Both the position numbers and the translations under genes were made by a program. A model generated the notes under the pieces. The model saw nothing but the letters and a program-made list of their open reading frames with translations. It ran no database searches and was not told the origin of the DNA. Positions 40,193 through 49,181 of a DNA stretch of 64,000 bases are shown here, piece by piece (position 1 is the first letter of the stretch; the number at the start of each line of letters is the position of its first letter). This DNA is from an uncultured Clostridia bacterium (lineage in GTDB: Bacteria > Bacillota > Clostridia > Christensenellales > Borkfalkiaceae), in NCBI GenBank assembly GCA_934271735.1, contig CAKQSB010000005.1:1-64000 (forward strand), given 5' to 3'.

Positions 40193-40939
40193 TTAAATAT
40201 CTTTGTTTAAAACCCTGTACAAAAATTCTTTCGTCCTCGGGTTTTCGGGTTTGTTAAAAATAACTTCGGGCGAATTATCCTCCGCGACATAGCCGCCGTC
40301 CATAAACACCACTCTCGAAGAAACGTCTTTCGCAAACTGCATTTCGTGCGTTACGACGATCATCGTAAGCCCCGTTTTCGCAAGTTCTTTCATTACCGAC
40401 AAAACTTCGCCGACCATTTCGGGATCGAGCGCGGAAGTGGGTTCGTCGAACAAAAGCACGTCGGGATTCATCGCGAGCGCCCGGGCAATCGCGACCCTTT
40501 GTTTCTGTCCGCCCGAAAGCTGAGCGGGGCGGGCGTTTATAAACGCGCTCATTCCGACTTTCCCGAGATATCCGAGCGCGATTTTTTCGGCTTCCTCTTT
40601 GGTACGTTTCAGTACTTTCATCTGCCCTATAACGCAGTTTTTCAGCACGTTCATATTGTTGAACAGGTTGAACTGCTGGAACACCATTCCCACCTTTGCG
40701 CGGTAAGACGCAAGGTCGAAATCGGGAGCTAAAATACTGTTTCCGTTATACAAAATCTCGCCGCCGCTCGGCGTTTCGAGAAGATTTATGCAGCGGAGCA
40801 TCGTGCTTTTGCCCGAACCCGAAGCACCGATAACCGAAACGACTTCGCCCTTTTTGATTTCCAGATCGACGCCTTTTAATACCTCGTGGTCGCCGAACGA
40901 TTTTCTTAAGTTGATAATTTTAATAATACTGTCAGTCAT
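40193..40939 (-). CDS. Amino-acid ABC transporter ATPase (lysine)
   Basis: A 248-residue polar amino-acid transporter ATPase of the GlnQ/HisP type. Walker A GASGSGKSTM near 36, the Q-loop VFQQFNLF, signature LSGGQKQRVAIARAL, Walker B VLLFDEPTSALD and the switch THEMQFAKD. Its start overlaps the substrate-binding/permease gene by eight bases. A lysine riboswitch ahead of the operon indicates lysine as substrate. Confidence 0.94.
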   Translation of the reverse strand: MTDSIIKIINLRKSFGDHEVLKGVDLEIKKGEVVSVIGASGSGKSTMLRCINLLETPSGGEILYNGNSILAPDFDLASYRAKVGMVFQQFNLFNNMNVLKNCVIGQMKVLKRTKEEAEKIALGYLGKVGMSAFINARPAQLSGGQKQRVAIARALAMNPDVLLFDEPTSALDPEMVGEVLSVMKELAKTGLTMIVVTHEMQFAKDVSSRVVFMDGGYVAEDNSPEVIFNKPENPRTKEFLYRVLNKDI

Positions 40940-42596
40940 TAGGAATTTCCTCCTTCGTAACTTTTATCATAGAAGCGGAATCGCTTTGCGAACCGCAGAT
41001 CGTGTAATTATCCTTGCCCGCAAGAGCCTTTTCGACAAGCCTTAAAAGTCTCGTTATCGTAAACGTCATTATGAAATAAATAACGCAGCAGATAAAGTAA
41101 ATCGGGAAGTTCTTATAGGTCTGTTTAACGATTACGTTCGTGAAGAAATACAGCTCCGTAACGCCGATTACGTTCAGAACGGAAGTATCTTTGATGTTGA
41201 TCACGAACTCGTTCGAAACGGCGGGAAGAATATTTCTTATAACCTGTGGGAGTATTACGTGAACCATCGTGGCGACGTGCCCCATTCCGAGCGCCCTCGC
41301 GCCCTCGAACTGACCTTTATCTATGGAAATGATTCCGCCTCTGACGATCTCCGCAATATACGCGCCCGTGTTTATCGAAACGATGATCAGCGCGGAAAGG
41401 AACAAATTTAAAGTGTTTCCGCCCGTCGCGAACGCGTAGCCCCAGTAAATAACCATTGCCTGAACCATCATCGGCGTTCCTCTGAACACTTCGATATACA
41501 CCGAAAGAATTACGTCCACGATTTTCTGAATTACCGCGACCCACTTCTTTTTCGAGCGGGGAATAGTCCTGACAACGCCTATGATAAGACCGATAAGAAG
41601 ACCCGCCACGGTGGAGATAAGCGCGATCGAAACGGTGTAACCGACGCCTTTAAGAAAATCTTTCCAGTATGTTTTCAAAATATTGCCTACCGAAACGAAA
41701 AATCCCTCGTCGTCATTCTGTTTTGCGTTGCAAACGGCGTTCGCGGTAGGTCTTTCGGCAACATAGCCGTCGATCGTTCCCGCTTCCAACGCCATTCTCA
41801 TATCGACGAACGTCGCGAGAGAATCTATCGCCGTAAGACGGCTCGTCTGAGACTGGAGCGCGCTGAGATGGAACGTTCCCGGCTGTCCCGCTATCTTCAC
41901 GCCCTCTCTGTCGATTTCGGACAAGGATTTCGCGTCGGCGATAACCGAACCTTCGCGGGTTACGACGACGAGCGTCGAACGATAATAAGGAGTTGTAAAA
42001 TCTATCTCTTTCTTTCTCTCTTCCGTCGGACTCATACCCGCAACTATCGCGTCGAGCGCGGCGCTGTTTACCGCGGGGATAAGACTTTCCCACTCGTACT
42101 GATAAATTTCGATGGTCATATTCATCGAAGCGGCGACCATAGCTGCTATCTGAACGTCGTAACCGTTGGCGTACTTGCCTTTCAGATTCGCTATCGGAAG
42201 CGCGCCGTTTCTGTCGTCGTCCTGAGTCCAGTTATAAGGCTCGTAAGCGCATTCCATACCGACTTTCAGCACTCCGCCGCTTACGGAAGAAAAATCGTAA
42301 CGCGGAGTGAACGTAGCCGTTTCGTCGTTTAAAATTTCGATAATTCCGCCCATAATTTCTTCCTGCTCGCCTGAAGAAAGTTTATCGAGGAACTGGTTCA
42401 TTTTATCTTTATAAACGTTGCCTTTGGCAAGACCTATGGCGATTGCGACGTCCGCGTCGGTCGCCGTGAAACCCGTGTCGTTGTTGACAAGGTCGACGTA
42501 AGTAAGTTTAGCCTTGTTTCCGCCGCCGCAACCGGAGCAGGAAAAGACAAGGAAAACGAGCGTCAGAATTAAAATCAAATTACGCGTTTTTTTCAT
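40932..42596 (-). CDS. Fused substrate-binding protein and permease of the lysine ABC transporter
   Basis: About 554 residues from the ATG at 42596 (GGAGG upstream); the longer frame to 42668 is upstream leader. N-terminal lipoprotein-type signal with LVFSCSGC. Residues about 95-310 are a family 3 solute-binding domain (GGVLKVGMECAYEPYNW, GYDVQIAAMVAASM, IVAGMSPTEERKKEIDFTTPYY). Residues about 325-540 are a HisM-type permease with EVFRGTPMMVQAMVIYWG and ALGMGHVATMVHVILPQ. Such fusions are known in Firmicutes. The position behind a lysine riboswitch makes lysine the likely substrate. Confidence 0.94.
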   Translation of the reverse strand: MKKTRNLILILTLVFLVFSCSGCGGGNKAKLTYVDLVNNDTGFTATDADVAIAIGLAKGNVYKDKMNQFLDKLSSGEQEEIMGGIIEILNDETATFTPRYDFSSVSGGVLKVGMECAYEPYNWTQDDDRNGALPIANLKGKYANGYDVQIAAMVAASMNMTIEIYQYEWESLIPAVNSAALDAIVAGMSPTEERKKEIDFTTPYYRSTLVVVTREGSVIADAKSLSEIDREGVKIAGQPGTFHLSALQSQTSRLTAIDSLATFVDMRMALEAGTIDGYVAERPTANAVCNAKQNDDEGFFVSVGNILKTYWKDFLKGVGYTVSIALISTVAGLLIGLIIGVVRTIPRSKKKWVAVIQKIVDVILSVYIEVFRGTPMMVQAMVIYWGYAFATGGNTLNLFLSALIIVSINTGAYIAEIVRGGIISIDKGQFEGARALGMGHVATMVHVILPQVIRNILPAVSNEFVINIKDTSVLNVIGVTELYFFTNVIVKQTYKNFPIYFICCVIYFIMTFTITRLLRLVEKALAGKDNYTICGSQSDSASMIKVTKEEIPND

Positions 42597-42604
42597 TTGT
42601 ATTC

Positions 42605-42720
42605 CTCCGAATAAAATTTCAGTAACAACTTTTTCGATAAAAATCGTTTCGATAGAAACCCGCTTCAATAAAACTCCGCGTCAATAAAAACTTCGTTTAA
42701 ATAAAAAACCCGTTTCAATA
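42605..42720. repeat. Degenerate 15-17-bp tandem repeat in the lysine-transporter leader
   Basis: Six to seven units of the plus-strand form (C)NNCAATAAAAANC..., for example CTTCAATAAAACTCCGCG, GTCAATAAAAACTTCG, TTTAAATAAAAAACCCG and TTTCAATAAAAAATCCCG. The array lies between the riboswitch terminator and the ribosome site, so it is part of the mRNA leader. The unit style resembles the array at 61.4-61.7 kb. Confidence 0.65.
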
Positions 42721-42762
42721 AAAAATCCCGCGGGAAAGCCATAAAGCAATACCCACGGGAAA
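42720..42762 (-). terminator. Terminator of the lysine riboswitch
   Basis: Minus strand CCCGTGGG (42752-42759) pairs with CCCGCGGG (42727-42734), followed by ATTTTTT. This is the off-state platform of the riboswitch. Confidence 0.85.
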
Positions 42763-42775
42763 ATCCGTCAATACC

Positions 42776-42945
42776 ACGATAGCTCTCCGCTAAAAAAAGC
42801 GACAGTCGTCGATATGTTTTACCGACGCCCAACCTGTTGCGAGGTGCGAACACGCAACGGTTTCGGCAAGACTTCCTTTCTTTCTCGTTCCCCTTCGACG
42901 GGTTGTGAACGAGAGCTACTTTTAAGCCCTGCGCCTCTATCTTAT
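42776..42945 (-). ncRNA. Lysine riboswitch (L-box)
   Basis: Minus strand: AGAGGCGC near the 5' end, GTCGAAGGGGAACGAG, CTTGCCGAAAC, TTGGGCGTCGGT, GACTGTCGC and GGAGAGCTATC at the 3' end, in the order of the L-box. P1 pairs GATAG with CTATC. Lysine binding would favour the terminator downstream. Confidence 0.95.
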
Positions 42946-43047
42946 TTTTATCTGTTTGTTTTCGTCTGCAAAAAAGCGTTTCCGCCCTTTCGTTTTAAGC
43001 CGGCGGCATGACCGACTGTTTTCGTTGCCGCCGACCGACATATGTGC

Positions 43048-43076
43048 ATTTTAATACTTTACTCCGAAAAAAGCAA
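43048..43076 (-). promoter_or_regulatory. Promoter of the lysine riboswitch-transporter operon
   Basis: Minus strand: -35 TTGCTT (43071-43076), 17-base spacer, -10 TAAAAT (43048-43053), about 100 bases before the riboswitch. The remaining sequence up to 43193 shows nothing else. Confidence 0.6.
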
Positions 43077-43193
43077 GCGTTTTAACGCATAATTTTAAAA
43101 ATTTTCTCTCCTCGTCCGGTAAACAAACGACATATGGACAAAAACTCGCATAAAAGCGACTTCTCCCCCGGATAAAAAATTTTCGGATAATAA

Positions 43194-43250
43194 AAAAGTC
43201 AAAACGTTCCGCGGCGAAAAACGCTTGGCTTAATGTTTTGACTTTTTGTT
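43194..43250 (-). terminator. Terminator of the engB operon
   Basis: Minus strand AAAAGTCAAAAC (about 43239-43250) pairs with GTTTTGACTTTT (about 43196-43207) around an inner GC-rich hairpin; a T-run follows. Confidence 0.8.
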
Positions 43251-43269
43251 TATTTATTATTTTTGTCGG

Positions 43270-43494
43270 TTATTTGTCGGTATTGTTATCGTCGTTATCG
43301 TTGTCTTTCTCTTTGTTTTTAAGCGCGATCGCCGCCGATACGGAGCTGAAAACCGCGCCGATTGCAAGAGAAATTACCGCGTACGTCGTGAAACCGTTTT
43401 CGGCGTCTCTCATAAAGAACAAAATCGCCGCGAGGACGTAAAAAACTATCGATAAAACGCGGAAAATCATTCCCGCTCCGCTATTACTCCTCAT
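43270..43494 (-). CDS. Small two-helix membrane protein, unknown
   Basis: I take the ATG at 43494 (GGAGGGG just upstream). The 74-residue product has two membrane helices (about 9-28, FRVLSIVFYVLAAILFF, and 37-58, AVISLAIGAVFSSVSAAIAL) and a charged Asp/Asn/Lys tail. It overlaps the end of engB by 11 bases, so it is translated with it. No known family. Confidence 0.7.
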   Translation of the reverse strand: MRSNSGAGMIFRVLSIVFYVLAAILFFMRDAENGFTTYAVISLAIGAVFSSVSAAIALKNKEKDNDNDDNNTDK

Positions 43495-44122
43495 TTTTCC
43501 CCTCCTCGTCTTCATCGTTGCCGACCGAGCCGTAAAGCGCGATATTGTTCAGAATCTCGTCGAGCTTGGCGAGGACTTCTTCTTTGCCTTGCCTCGTCTG
43601 CGAGGAAACGGCGATTACGTTCTGCTTTGTTACGGCAAAAAATCTCGCGATGTCTTCCACGTTCTTTTTCACCTGCATTCTCGAAAGCTTGTCGGCTTTG
43701 GTGGCGATAAAACTGAACGAAAACGCGCACGAATGAAGAAAATTAACCATCGTCACGTCGTCCGCGGTGGGTTTGTGGCGGATATCCACGAGCGAAAAAA
43801 CGTAGCTCGCGTTGGACTTATCCTCGAAGAATTTCTGCATCGTAGCGCCCCACTTCTCTTTTTCGCTTTTGGAAACTTTCGCGTAGCCGTAACCGGGGAG
43901 ATCGGCAAGCACGAACTCGCCGAAATCGAAATAGTTCACAAGCCGCGTACGCCCCGGAGTGTCCGAAGTTTTCGCGAGTTTCTTCTGGTTCGCAAGCATA
44001 TTTATGAACGAACTTTTGCCCACGTTCGATTTGCCGACCACTGCGATGATCGGCTTATCGGGTTTTATGAACTGCGTCGGCGAAGCCGCCGAAGTTATGA
44101 ACGTTGCGTTTTTTATTACCAT
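43484..44122 (-). CDS. engB: Ribosome-biogenesis GTPase EngB/YsxC
   Basis: A 212-residue GTPase for 50S assembly. VGKSNVGKSSFIN near 32, TSDTPGRTRLVNYF, DLPGYGYAKVSK, TKADKL and SSQTRQG are the G motifs. An acidic C-terminal tail (DEDEEGKNEE) is extra. It follows lon, the usual order in Firmicutes. Confidence 0.96.
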   Translation of the reverse strand: MVIKNATFITSAASPTQFIKPDKPIIAVVGKSNVGKSSFINMLANQKKLAKTSDTPGRTRLVNYFDFGEFVLADLPGYGYAKVSKSEKEKWGATMQKFFEDKSNASYVFSLVDIRHKPTADDVTMVNFLHSCAFSFSFIATKADKLSRMQVKKNVEDIARFFAVTKQNVIAVSSQTRQGKEEVLAKLDEILNNIALYGSVGNDEDEEGKNEE

Positions 44123-44201
44123 AATCTTCCTTAATTTTTCTTGCGTTATACCGTTTACGGCAAAACGGTCGTACTGAATTTTTACCCTTATTTACCCAAC
44201 T

Positions 44202-46580
44202 TTAGATATTTACCCCGCGGATTGCTTCGTCCAGAACTTCCGTAACCGTCGAAACGGGAATAAAATTCATTTCCTTTCTTATGTTTGCGGGAATTTCCTC
44301 GAGATCTTTGACGTTCTGCTTTGGTATAATGACGTTTTTAATGCCGAGACGGAACGCCGCGAGCGATTTTTCTTTAAGTCCGCCGATAGGCAGAACCTTT
44401 CCCCTAAGGGTAACTTCGCCCGTCATCGCGATGTCTCCGCGCACTTTCTTGCCCGTAAACGCCGAGGCGATAGCCGTCGAAAGCGTCACGCCCGCGCTCG
44501 GTCCGTCCTTCGGGGTCGCGCCCTCGGGAACGTGAATATGCACGTCGTATTCCTCGAATTTTTTCGGGTCTATTTCAAGCTCTTTTGCGTGAAGTTTAAC
44601 ATACGTAAGGGCGATTTTCGCGCTTTCCTGCATAACGTCGCCGAGTTTTCCGGTTAAGTTGAGATTGCCTTTCCCGGGGTACAGAGCGACCTCAACGGGG
44701 AGCGTCGTCCCGCCGACCTGCGTCCAGGCAAGCCCCGTCGCGCAGCCGACTTCGTCGTTTCTTAATTCGTCGGTATAAGAATATCTGTCCGCGCCGAGAA
44801 GCTCCTCGATCGTCTTTTCGTCGACTTTAATCTTCTTTTTGCGTTTGTCGTCCGCGGTTTTCGCCGCTATCTTACGGCACACCGAACCTATCTCTCTTTC
44901 AAGATTTCTTACGCCCGCTTCACGCGTAAACCCGTCTATAAGTCGATAAACGGCGTTTTCTTCAAATGAAAGGCGAGCGGGATCAAGTCCGTTTTTAGTT
45001 GTTTCTTTGGGTACGAGATAACGTTTTGCTATCTCGAATTTTTCGTTTCTCGTGTATCCGCTAAGCTCTAAAACTTCCATTCTGTCGAGAAGCGGAGCGG
45101 GGATTGTATCGAGCGAGTTAGCCGTCGTTATAAACAAAACTTTGGAAAGATCGTAAGGGATTTCAAGATAACGATCTCTGAAAGCGACGTTCTGTTCGGG
45201 GTCTAAAACTTCTAAAAGCGCGCTTGCGGGATCTCCCCTTAAATCGCTCGAAAGCTTATCGATTTCGTCGAGAAGAATTACGGGATTTATCGTTCCCGCC
45301 TCTTTCATTGCATAAATAATTCTGCCGGGCATCGCGCCGACGTAAGTTTTTCTGTGACCTCTGATTTCCGCCTCGTCCTTAACGCCGCCGAGACTCATTC
45401 TCACGAACTTTCTGTCCAGAGCGCGCGCGACGGACTTAGCGATCGAGGTTTTACCGACTCCCGGAGGACCGTATAAGCAAAGTATCGACCCGCCGATTTT
45501 GCCCGTGAGTTTCAAAACGGCAAGATATTCGATAATTCTTTCCTTAACCTTTTCAAGTCCGAAATGGTCTTCTTCGAGAATTTTTTTAGCGTCCGAAAGG
45601 CTTTCTCTGTCTTTACTCTCCTCGCTGAAAGGTAAGTCCAAAATCCAGTCGAGATAACCCGAAAGCACAGTATAATCGGGAGAAGACGGACTCATTTTGT
45701 CCATTCTCGAAAACTCTTTCAAAGCCTTTTCCTCAACGACTTTCGGAAGTTTTTTGTCAAGAATGCGTTGTTTGAGCTGTTCTCTTTCATCCTCGTCGTC
45801 GCCGAGTTCGCTGTGAATTGCTTTAAGGCGTTCTCTTAAATAATATTCTCTCTGGCTCTTCTCCACGCTCGCTTTAACCTTGTCGGATATCTCCTTTTCG
45901 GTTTTTATGATTTCGATTTCGTGTACGAGAAGATTGAAAAACGCGTAAAGTTTATCTTTTATGTTCGCAAGTTCGAGAATCTGCTGTTTGTCGCCCTCTT
46001 TGAAATTCATATTGTAAGAAGCGGCGTTTACGAAATCCTCGGCTTTATCGAGCGCAAGAATATTTGCGAAAACGTCCTTGTTCACCTTTACTTCCGGCGA
46101 TTTCAAAAAGTTCGCAAGCTCGGTTTTAACCACTCTGAAATAAGCTTCCGTTTCCGCGTCGTCCGCGTCGGCGGCGATACGCTCTTTAACCGTCACGAGA
46201 AAATAATTCTCGTTTTCGTGATAAGAAATGATTTCCGCGGCAAAAAGCGCATTCACGTTCACTTTGATGTTGTCCCCGGGCATACGCGTTATATGCCTTA
46301 TTCTGCAAACCGTGCCGATGGAGCAAACATCCTGCTCGGCGGGTTCTTCCACTTTTGCGTCGCGCTGGGCGGAAACGAAAATCAACGCTTCATCGGTGTC
46401 TACGGCGGCGTTTATCGCCGCAAGCGATTTGATTCTGCCCACGTCAAACGACGTAGCCACGCTCGGCAAAATCACCTTGCCTCTGAGCGCGACCATAGGA
46501 ATCGTCCTTACTTCGGGACTTACTATTATATTTTCGGGAGTTTCGAGACCGTTGTCTCTGAGATTTTTATAAGCGTTCAT
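44202..46580 (-). CDS. lon: ATP-dependent protease Lon
   Basis: 792 residues from the ATG at 46580 with GGAGAG upstream; the frame to 46634 is leader. LON substrate-binding domain (about 15-210), coiled coil, AAA+ module with GPPGVGKTS near 360, and a C-terminal protease domain with the Ser in DGPSAGV and the Lys in GGLKEKSLAA. Lon degrades misfolded and regulatory proteins; tmRNA-tagged proteins can be among its substrates. It is upstream of engB with its own promoter. Confidence 0.97.
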   Translation of the reverse strand: MNAYKNLRDNGLETPENIIVSPEVRTIPMVALRGKVILPSVATSFDVGRIKSLAAINAAVDTDEALIFVSAQRDAKVEEPAEQDVCSIGTVCRIRHITRMPGDNIKVNVNALFAAEIISYHENENYFLVTVKERIAADADDAETEAYFRVVKTELANFLKSPEVKVNKDVFANILALDKAEDFVNAASYNMNFKEGDKQQILELANIKDKLYAFFNLLVHEIEIIKTEKEISDKVKASVEKSQREYYLRERLKAIHSELGDDEDEREQLKQRILDKKLPKVVEEKALKEFSRMDKMSPSSPDYTVLSGYLDWILDLPFSEESKDRESLSDAKKILEEDHFGLEKVKERIIEYLAVLKLTGKIGGSILCLYGPPGVGKTSIAKSVARALDRKFVRMSLGGVKDEAEIRGHRKTYVGAMPGRIIYAMKEAGTINPVILLDEIDKLSSDLRGDPASALLEVLDPEQNVAFRDRYLEIPYDLSKVLFITTANSLDTIPAPLLDRMEVLELSGYTRNEKFEIAKRYLVPKETTKNGLDPARLSFEENAVYRLIDGFTREAGVRNLEREIGSVCRKIAAKTADDKRKKKIKVDEKTIEELLGADRYSYTDELRNDEVGCATGLAWTQVGGTTLPVEVALYPGKGNLNLTGKLGDVMQESAKIALTYVKLHAKELEIDPKKFEEYDVHIHVPEGATPKDGPSAGVTLSTAIASAFTGKKVRGDIAMTGEVTLRGKVLPIGGLKEKSLAAFRLGIKNVIIPKQNVKDLEEIPANIRKEMNFIPVSTVTEVLDEAIRGVNI

Positions 46581-46696
46581 ATTACTCTCCTTTTCCGAAC
46601 AAGCCCCCCTTCGTCGTTTTTGCGGCTCCCTCACGCCGCGCCGTTGTTTTTTCGGCTTTAAAACTATTTTTGCCCGTCCGAATGAATTTTTGCACC

Positions 46697-46725
46697 ATTA
46701 TATATTACTATATTAAAAACTACAA
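46697..46725 (-). promoter_or_regulatory. lon promoter
   Basis: Minus strand: -35 TTGTAG (46720-46725), 17-base spacer, -10 TATAAT (46697-46702). No CIRCE or CtsR-type repeat is visible. Confidence 0.7.
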
Positions 46726-46795
46726 GTCGTTCAGCGTAAAAAACAGTGAAATTTCTTACGTCCGAAAAATCGGTCTTCCGATAAAAAAGCACTTT

Positions 46796-47737
46796 TTAAG
46801 CGTTTGTATCGGGTACGTCGGTTACGATAACGGTCGCTTTCCCGTCGATTTTAAAATCAGTTTTGCAGGAAACGAAAAAGCTGTCGCCCTTGGAAAATTC
46901 GCCCGCATAACCGCCGCCGCAAATTTTTCCCGAACCCGAAACGACGGTTAAAGCCGTGAAACTGTTTTCGTCGTAAAATTCCTTTTCACCCGAAAGCTCA
47001 ACCTCTCTCACGCGGAAATATTTACATTCCGCAAGCGTTTTTTCGTCCTTTTTATTACCCGACGCAAACGAAACGGGGGCGTATTTTTTGAAGTTTATTA
47101 CTTTTACGGCTTTATCCACGTGAAGTTCGCGAAGTTTTCCGTCCGCTCCGCGGCGGTTGTAATCGTAAACTCTGTAAGTCAGGTTGCTGTTCTGCTGAAT
47201 TTCGCAAATCAAGCAGCCCGCGCCTATCGCGTGTACCGTTCCGGCGGGAATAAAATAGCTTTCGCCTTTTTTAACGGGAATGAAATTTAAAAGCTCCTCG
47301 ACTTTCCCCTCTTCGAGATATTTCAGAAATTCCTCTTTCGAAGTGTCGCGTTTGAAACCGTAATAAATCCCCGCGCCCCCGGCGGCGTCCACGATATACC
47401 ACATTTCGGTTTTACCGTAAGAATTCTCGTTTTTCAAAGCGTATTCATCCGACGGGTGAACCTGAACGGATAAATTGTTTTTTGCGTCGATAAGTTTTAT
47501 AAGCACGGGAAAAAATTCGAATTTATCGCAGTTTTTGCCAAGCTCCGATTTTGTTACGACTTCCTGCAAAGTCCTTCCGTCGGCAAGTTTTGTCGGTCCG
47601 TCCTTATGAAAAGAAAGTTCCCAACTTTCCGCGCAAGGCGTTTTGTCGGTTATTTTGCCGTATTCCGTTTTCAGTCTGTCTCCGCCCCAGAGGTAATCTT
47701 TACACTCGGGGAATAATTTATATATTTTACCGTCCAT
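46796..47737 (-). CDS. manA: Mannose-6-phosphate isomerase, class I
   Basis: A 313-residue zinc enzyme that interconverts mannose-6-P and fructose-6-P. KDYLWGGDRLKTEYG at the start, ESWELSFHKDGPT, the zinc-site segments LSVQVHPSDEYA and GKTEMWYIVDA, and YFIPAGTVHAIG. The C-terminal part is the short cupin typical of Firmicutes forms. Single gene, ribosome site GGAG. Confidence 0.95.
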   Translation of the reverse strand: MDGKIYKLFPECKDYLWGGDRLKTEYGKITDKTPCAESWELSFHKDGPTKLADGRTLQEVVTKSELGKNCDKFEFFPVLIKLIDAKNNLSVQVHPSDEYALKNENSYGKTEMWYIVDAAGGAGIYYGFKRDTSKEEFLKYLEEGKVEELLNFIPVKKGESYFIPAGTVHAIGAGCLICEIQQNSNLTYRVYDYNRRGADGKLRELHVDKAVKVINFKKYAPVSFASGNKKDEKTLAECKYFRVREVELSGEKEFYDENSFTALTVVSGSGKICGGGYAGEFSKGDSFFVSCKTDFKIDGKATVIVTDVPDTNA

Positions 47738-48020
47738 AATTTATAACTCCGTAAACCGCCCGTTTTTCTGCGTTGTATATAAAGTCCTACATTCCGTCTT
47801 GTCCGCATAAAAACATTCCGGCGAAATTCTTTTATAATCTCATTATATATGATTTTTTTGTTTTTGTAAACTTTTTGCCTTTCGGTTTCGGCGGTATCTC
47901 CCGAAAAAAAGAAAAACACGCCAGTTTTCGCGTAGATTTTCAAGTCGCATAATTTTAGCCGTATACGCATTCGATATGCCGTCAAAAAAATAAAAAATAA
48001 CGCTTTATCCCCTCAATCGA

Positions 48021-48049
48021 TTGCAGATAATAAAAAAAAAGTGTATAAT
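48021..48049 (+). promoter_or_regulatory. fba promoter
   Basis: -35 TTGCAG (48021-48026), 17-base spacer, -10 TATAAT (48044-48049). The rest of the 343-base gap back to manA shows no other feature. Confidence 0.75.
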
Positions 48050-48080
48050 AAAACCGAAAAAATTTTTACGGAGGACAACT

Positions 48081-49028
48081 ATGCCACTTGTCAATTCTAA
48101 AAAAATGTTTGAAGCTGCTTATAAGGGCGGTTACGCTATAGGCGCATTCAACGTAAACAACATGGAAACCATTCAGGGTATCGTGAACGCGGGCAAAGCT
48201 CAGAACGCTCCCCTTATTCTTCAGGTTTCTTCCGGCGCGAGAAAATACGCAAACCCCAAGTATCTTAAACACCTTGTTCTTGCCGCCGAAGAGGATTCGG
48301 GTCTTCCGATCGTTCTTCACCTCGACCACGGCGATTGTTTCGACCTTTGCAAGAGCTGCATCGATAACGGCTTCACTTCCGTTATGATCGACGCTTCCAA
48401 ATACGAATTTGCAAAAAATATCGAAATTACTAAAGAAGTCGTCGCTTACGCACACGACAGAAACGTTACCGTAGAAGCCGAACTCGGCAAACTCGCAGGT
48501 ATCGAGGACGACGTTAAAGTTCATTCGGACGATGCTATGTTCACCGATCCCGACGAAGTTTACGAATTCGCTACCAAAACGGGTATCGATTCCCTCGCTA
48601 TCGCTATCGGAACTTCTCACGGCGCATATAAATTCAAGCCCGGTCAGAAGCCTCAGCTTCGTTTCGACATTCTCGAAGAAGTAGGCAACCGCCTTCCCGG
48701 ATTCCCTATCGTTTTGCACGGAGCATCCTCCGTTCCGCAGGAATTCGTTAAGACTATCAACGAATTCGGCGGAAAAATGCCCGACGCAATCGGTATTCCC
48801 GAAGAAATGCTCAGAAAAGCGGCTACGATGGCTGTTTGCAAAATCAATATCGATTCCGACCTTCGTATGGCTTGCACCGCGGCTATCCGTCAGCATATGG
48901 TTGAGCATCCCGATCATTTTGACCCGAGACAGTACCTCGGCGACGCAAGAGCCAACGTTCAGAAGATCGTCGAACACAAACTTGTCGATGTTTTGGGTTG
49001 CGCAGGCAAAGCGGACGAATGTAGATAA
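48081..49028 (+). CDS. fba: Fructose-bisphosphate aldolase, class II
   Basis: 315 residues from the ATG at 48081 with GGAGG eight bases upstream. The zinc aldolase of glycolysis: AIGAFNVNNMETIQGI, LHLDHGDCFDLCKSCIDNGFTSVMIDAS with zinc ligands, EAELGKLAGIED, IAIGTSHGAYKF and VLHGASSVP, KINIDSDLR. Codon use is biased to CTT, GCT and AAC more than its neighbours, as expected of a highly expressed gene. A long open frame on the opposite strand is a shadow of this bias. Confidence 0.97.
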   Translation: MPLVNSKKMFEAAYKGGYAIGAFNVNNMETIQGIVNAGKAQNAPLILQVSSGARKYANPKYLKHLVLAAEEDSGLPIVLHLDHGDCFDLCKSCIDNGFTSVMIDASKYEFAKNIEITKEVVAYAHDRNVTVEAELGKLAGIEDDVKVHSDDAMFTDPDEVYEFATKTGIDSLAIAIGTSHGAYKFKPGQKPQLRFDILEEVGNRLPGFPIVLHGASSVPQEFVKTINEFGGKMPDAIGIPEEMLRKAATMAVCKINIDSDLRMACTAAIRQHMVEHPDHFDPRQYLGDARANVQKIVEHKLVDVLGCAGKADECR

Positions 49029-49058
49029 TCCGTTTATCTTAATCTTTAAATTACAAAC

Positions 49059-49091
49059 AAAAAGCGTTGCTTTCATAGCAGCGCTTTTTAT
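49059..49091 (+). terminator. fba terminator
   Basis: AAAAAGCGTTGCT (49060-49072) pairs with AGCAGCGCTTTTT (49078-49090) with one mismatch, ending in a T-run. Confidence 0.85.
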
Positions 49092-49181
49092 CGTGTATAT
49101 ATTGCTCAAACGTATTTTGCCGCGTTAATCGGCTTATAGGCGGGGTTTTGCAATGTAATCACAACATGCGAAAATTAAAAG

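Noticed and set aside
42776..42945. T-box leader upstream of the amino-acid transporter
   Set aside because: No T-box specifier stem or TGGNACC bulge; the conserved blocks and their order fit a lysine riboswitch.
45921..46661. 246-residue plus-strand open frame
   Set aside because: Antisense to lon; reading is Arg/Phe/Val-rich with no domain pattern.
47671..47985. 104-residue minus-strand open frame upstream of manA
   Set aside because: Overlaps the start of manA in another frame and lies in A/T-rich leader DNA; no ribosome site.
48066..49109. 347-residue open frame on the minus strand
   Set aside because: It lies opposite fba, a clear aldolase with strong codon bias; the reverse frame is open only because of that bias. 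No ribosome site and no family pattern.
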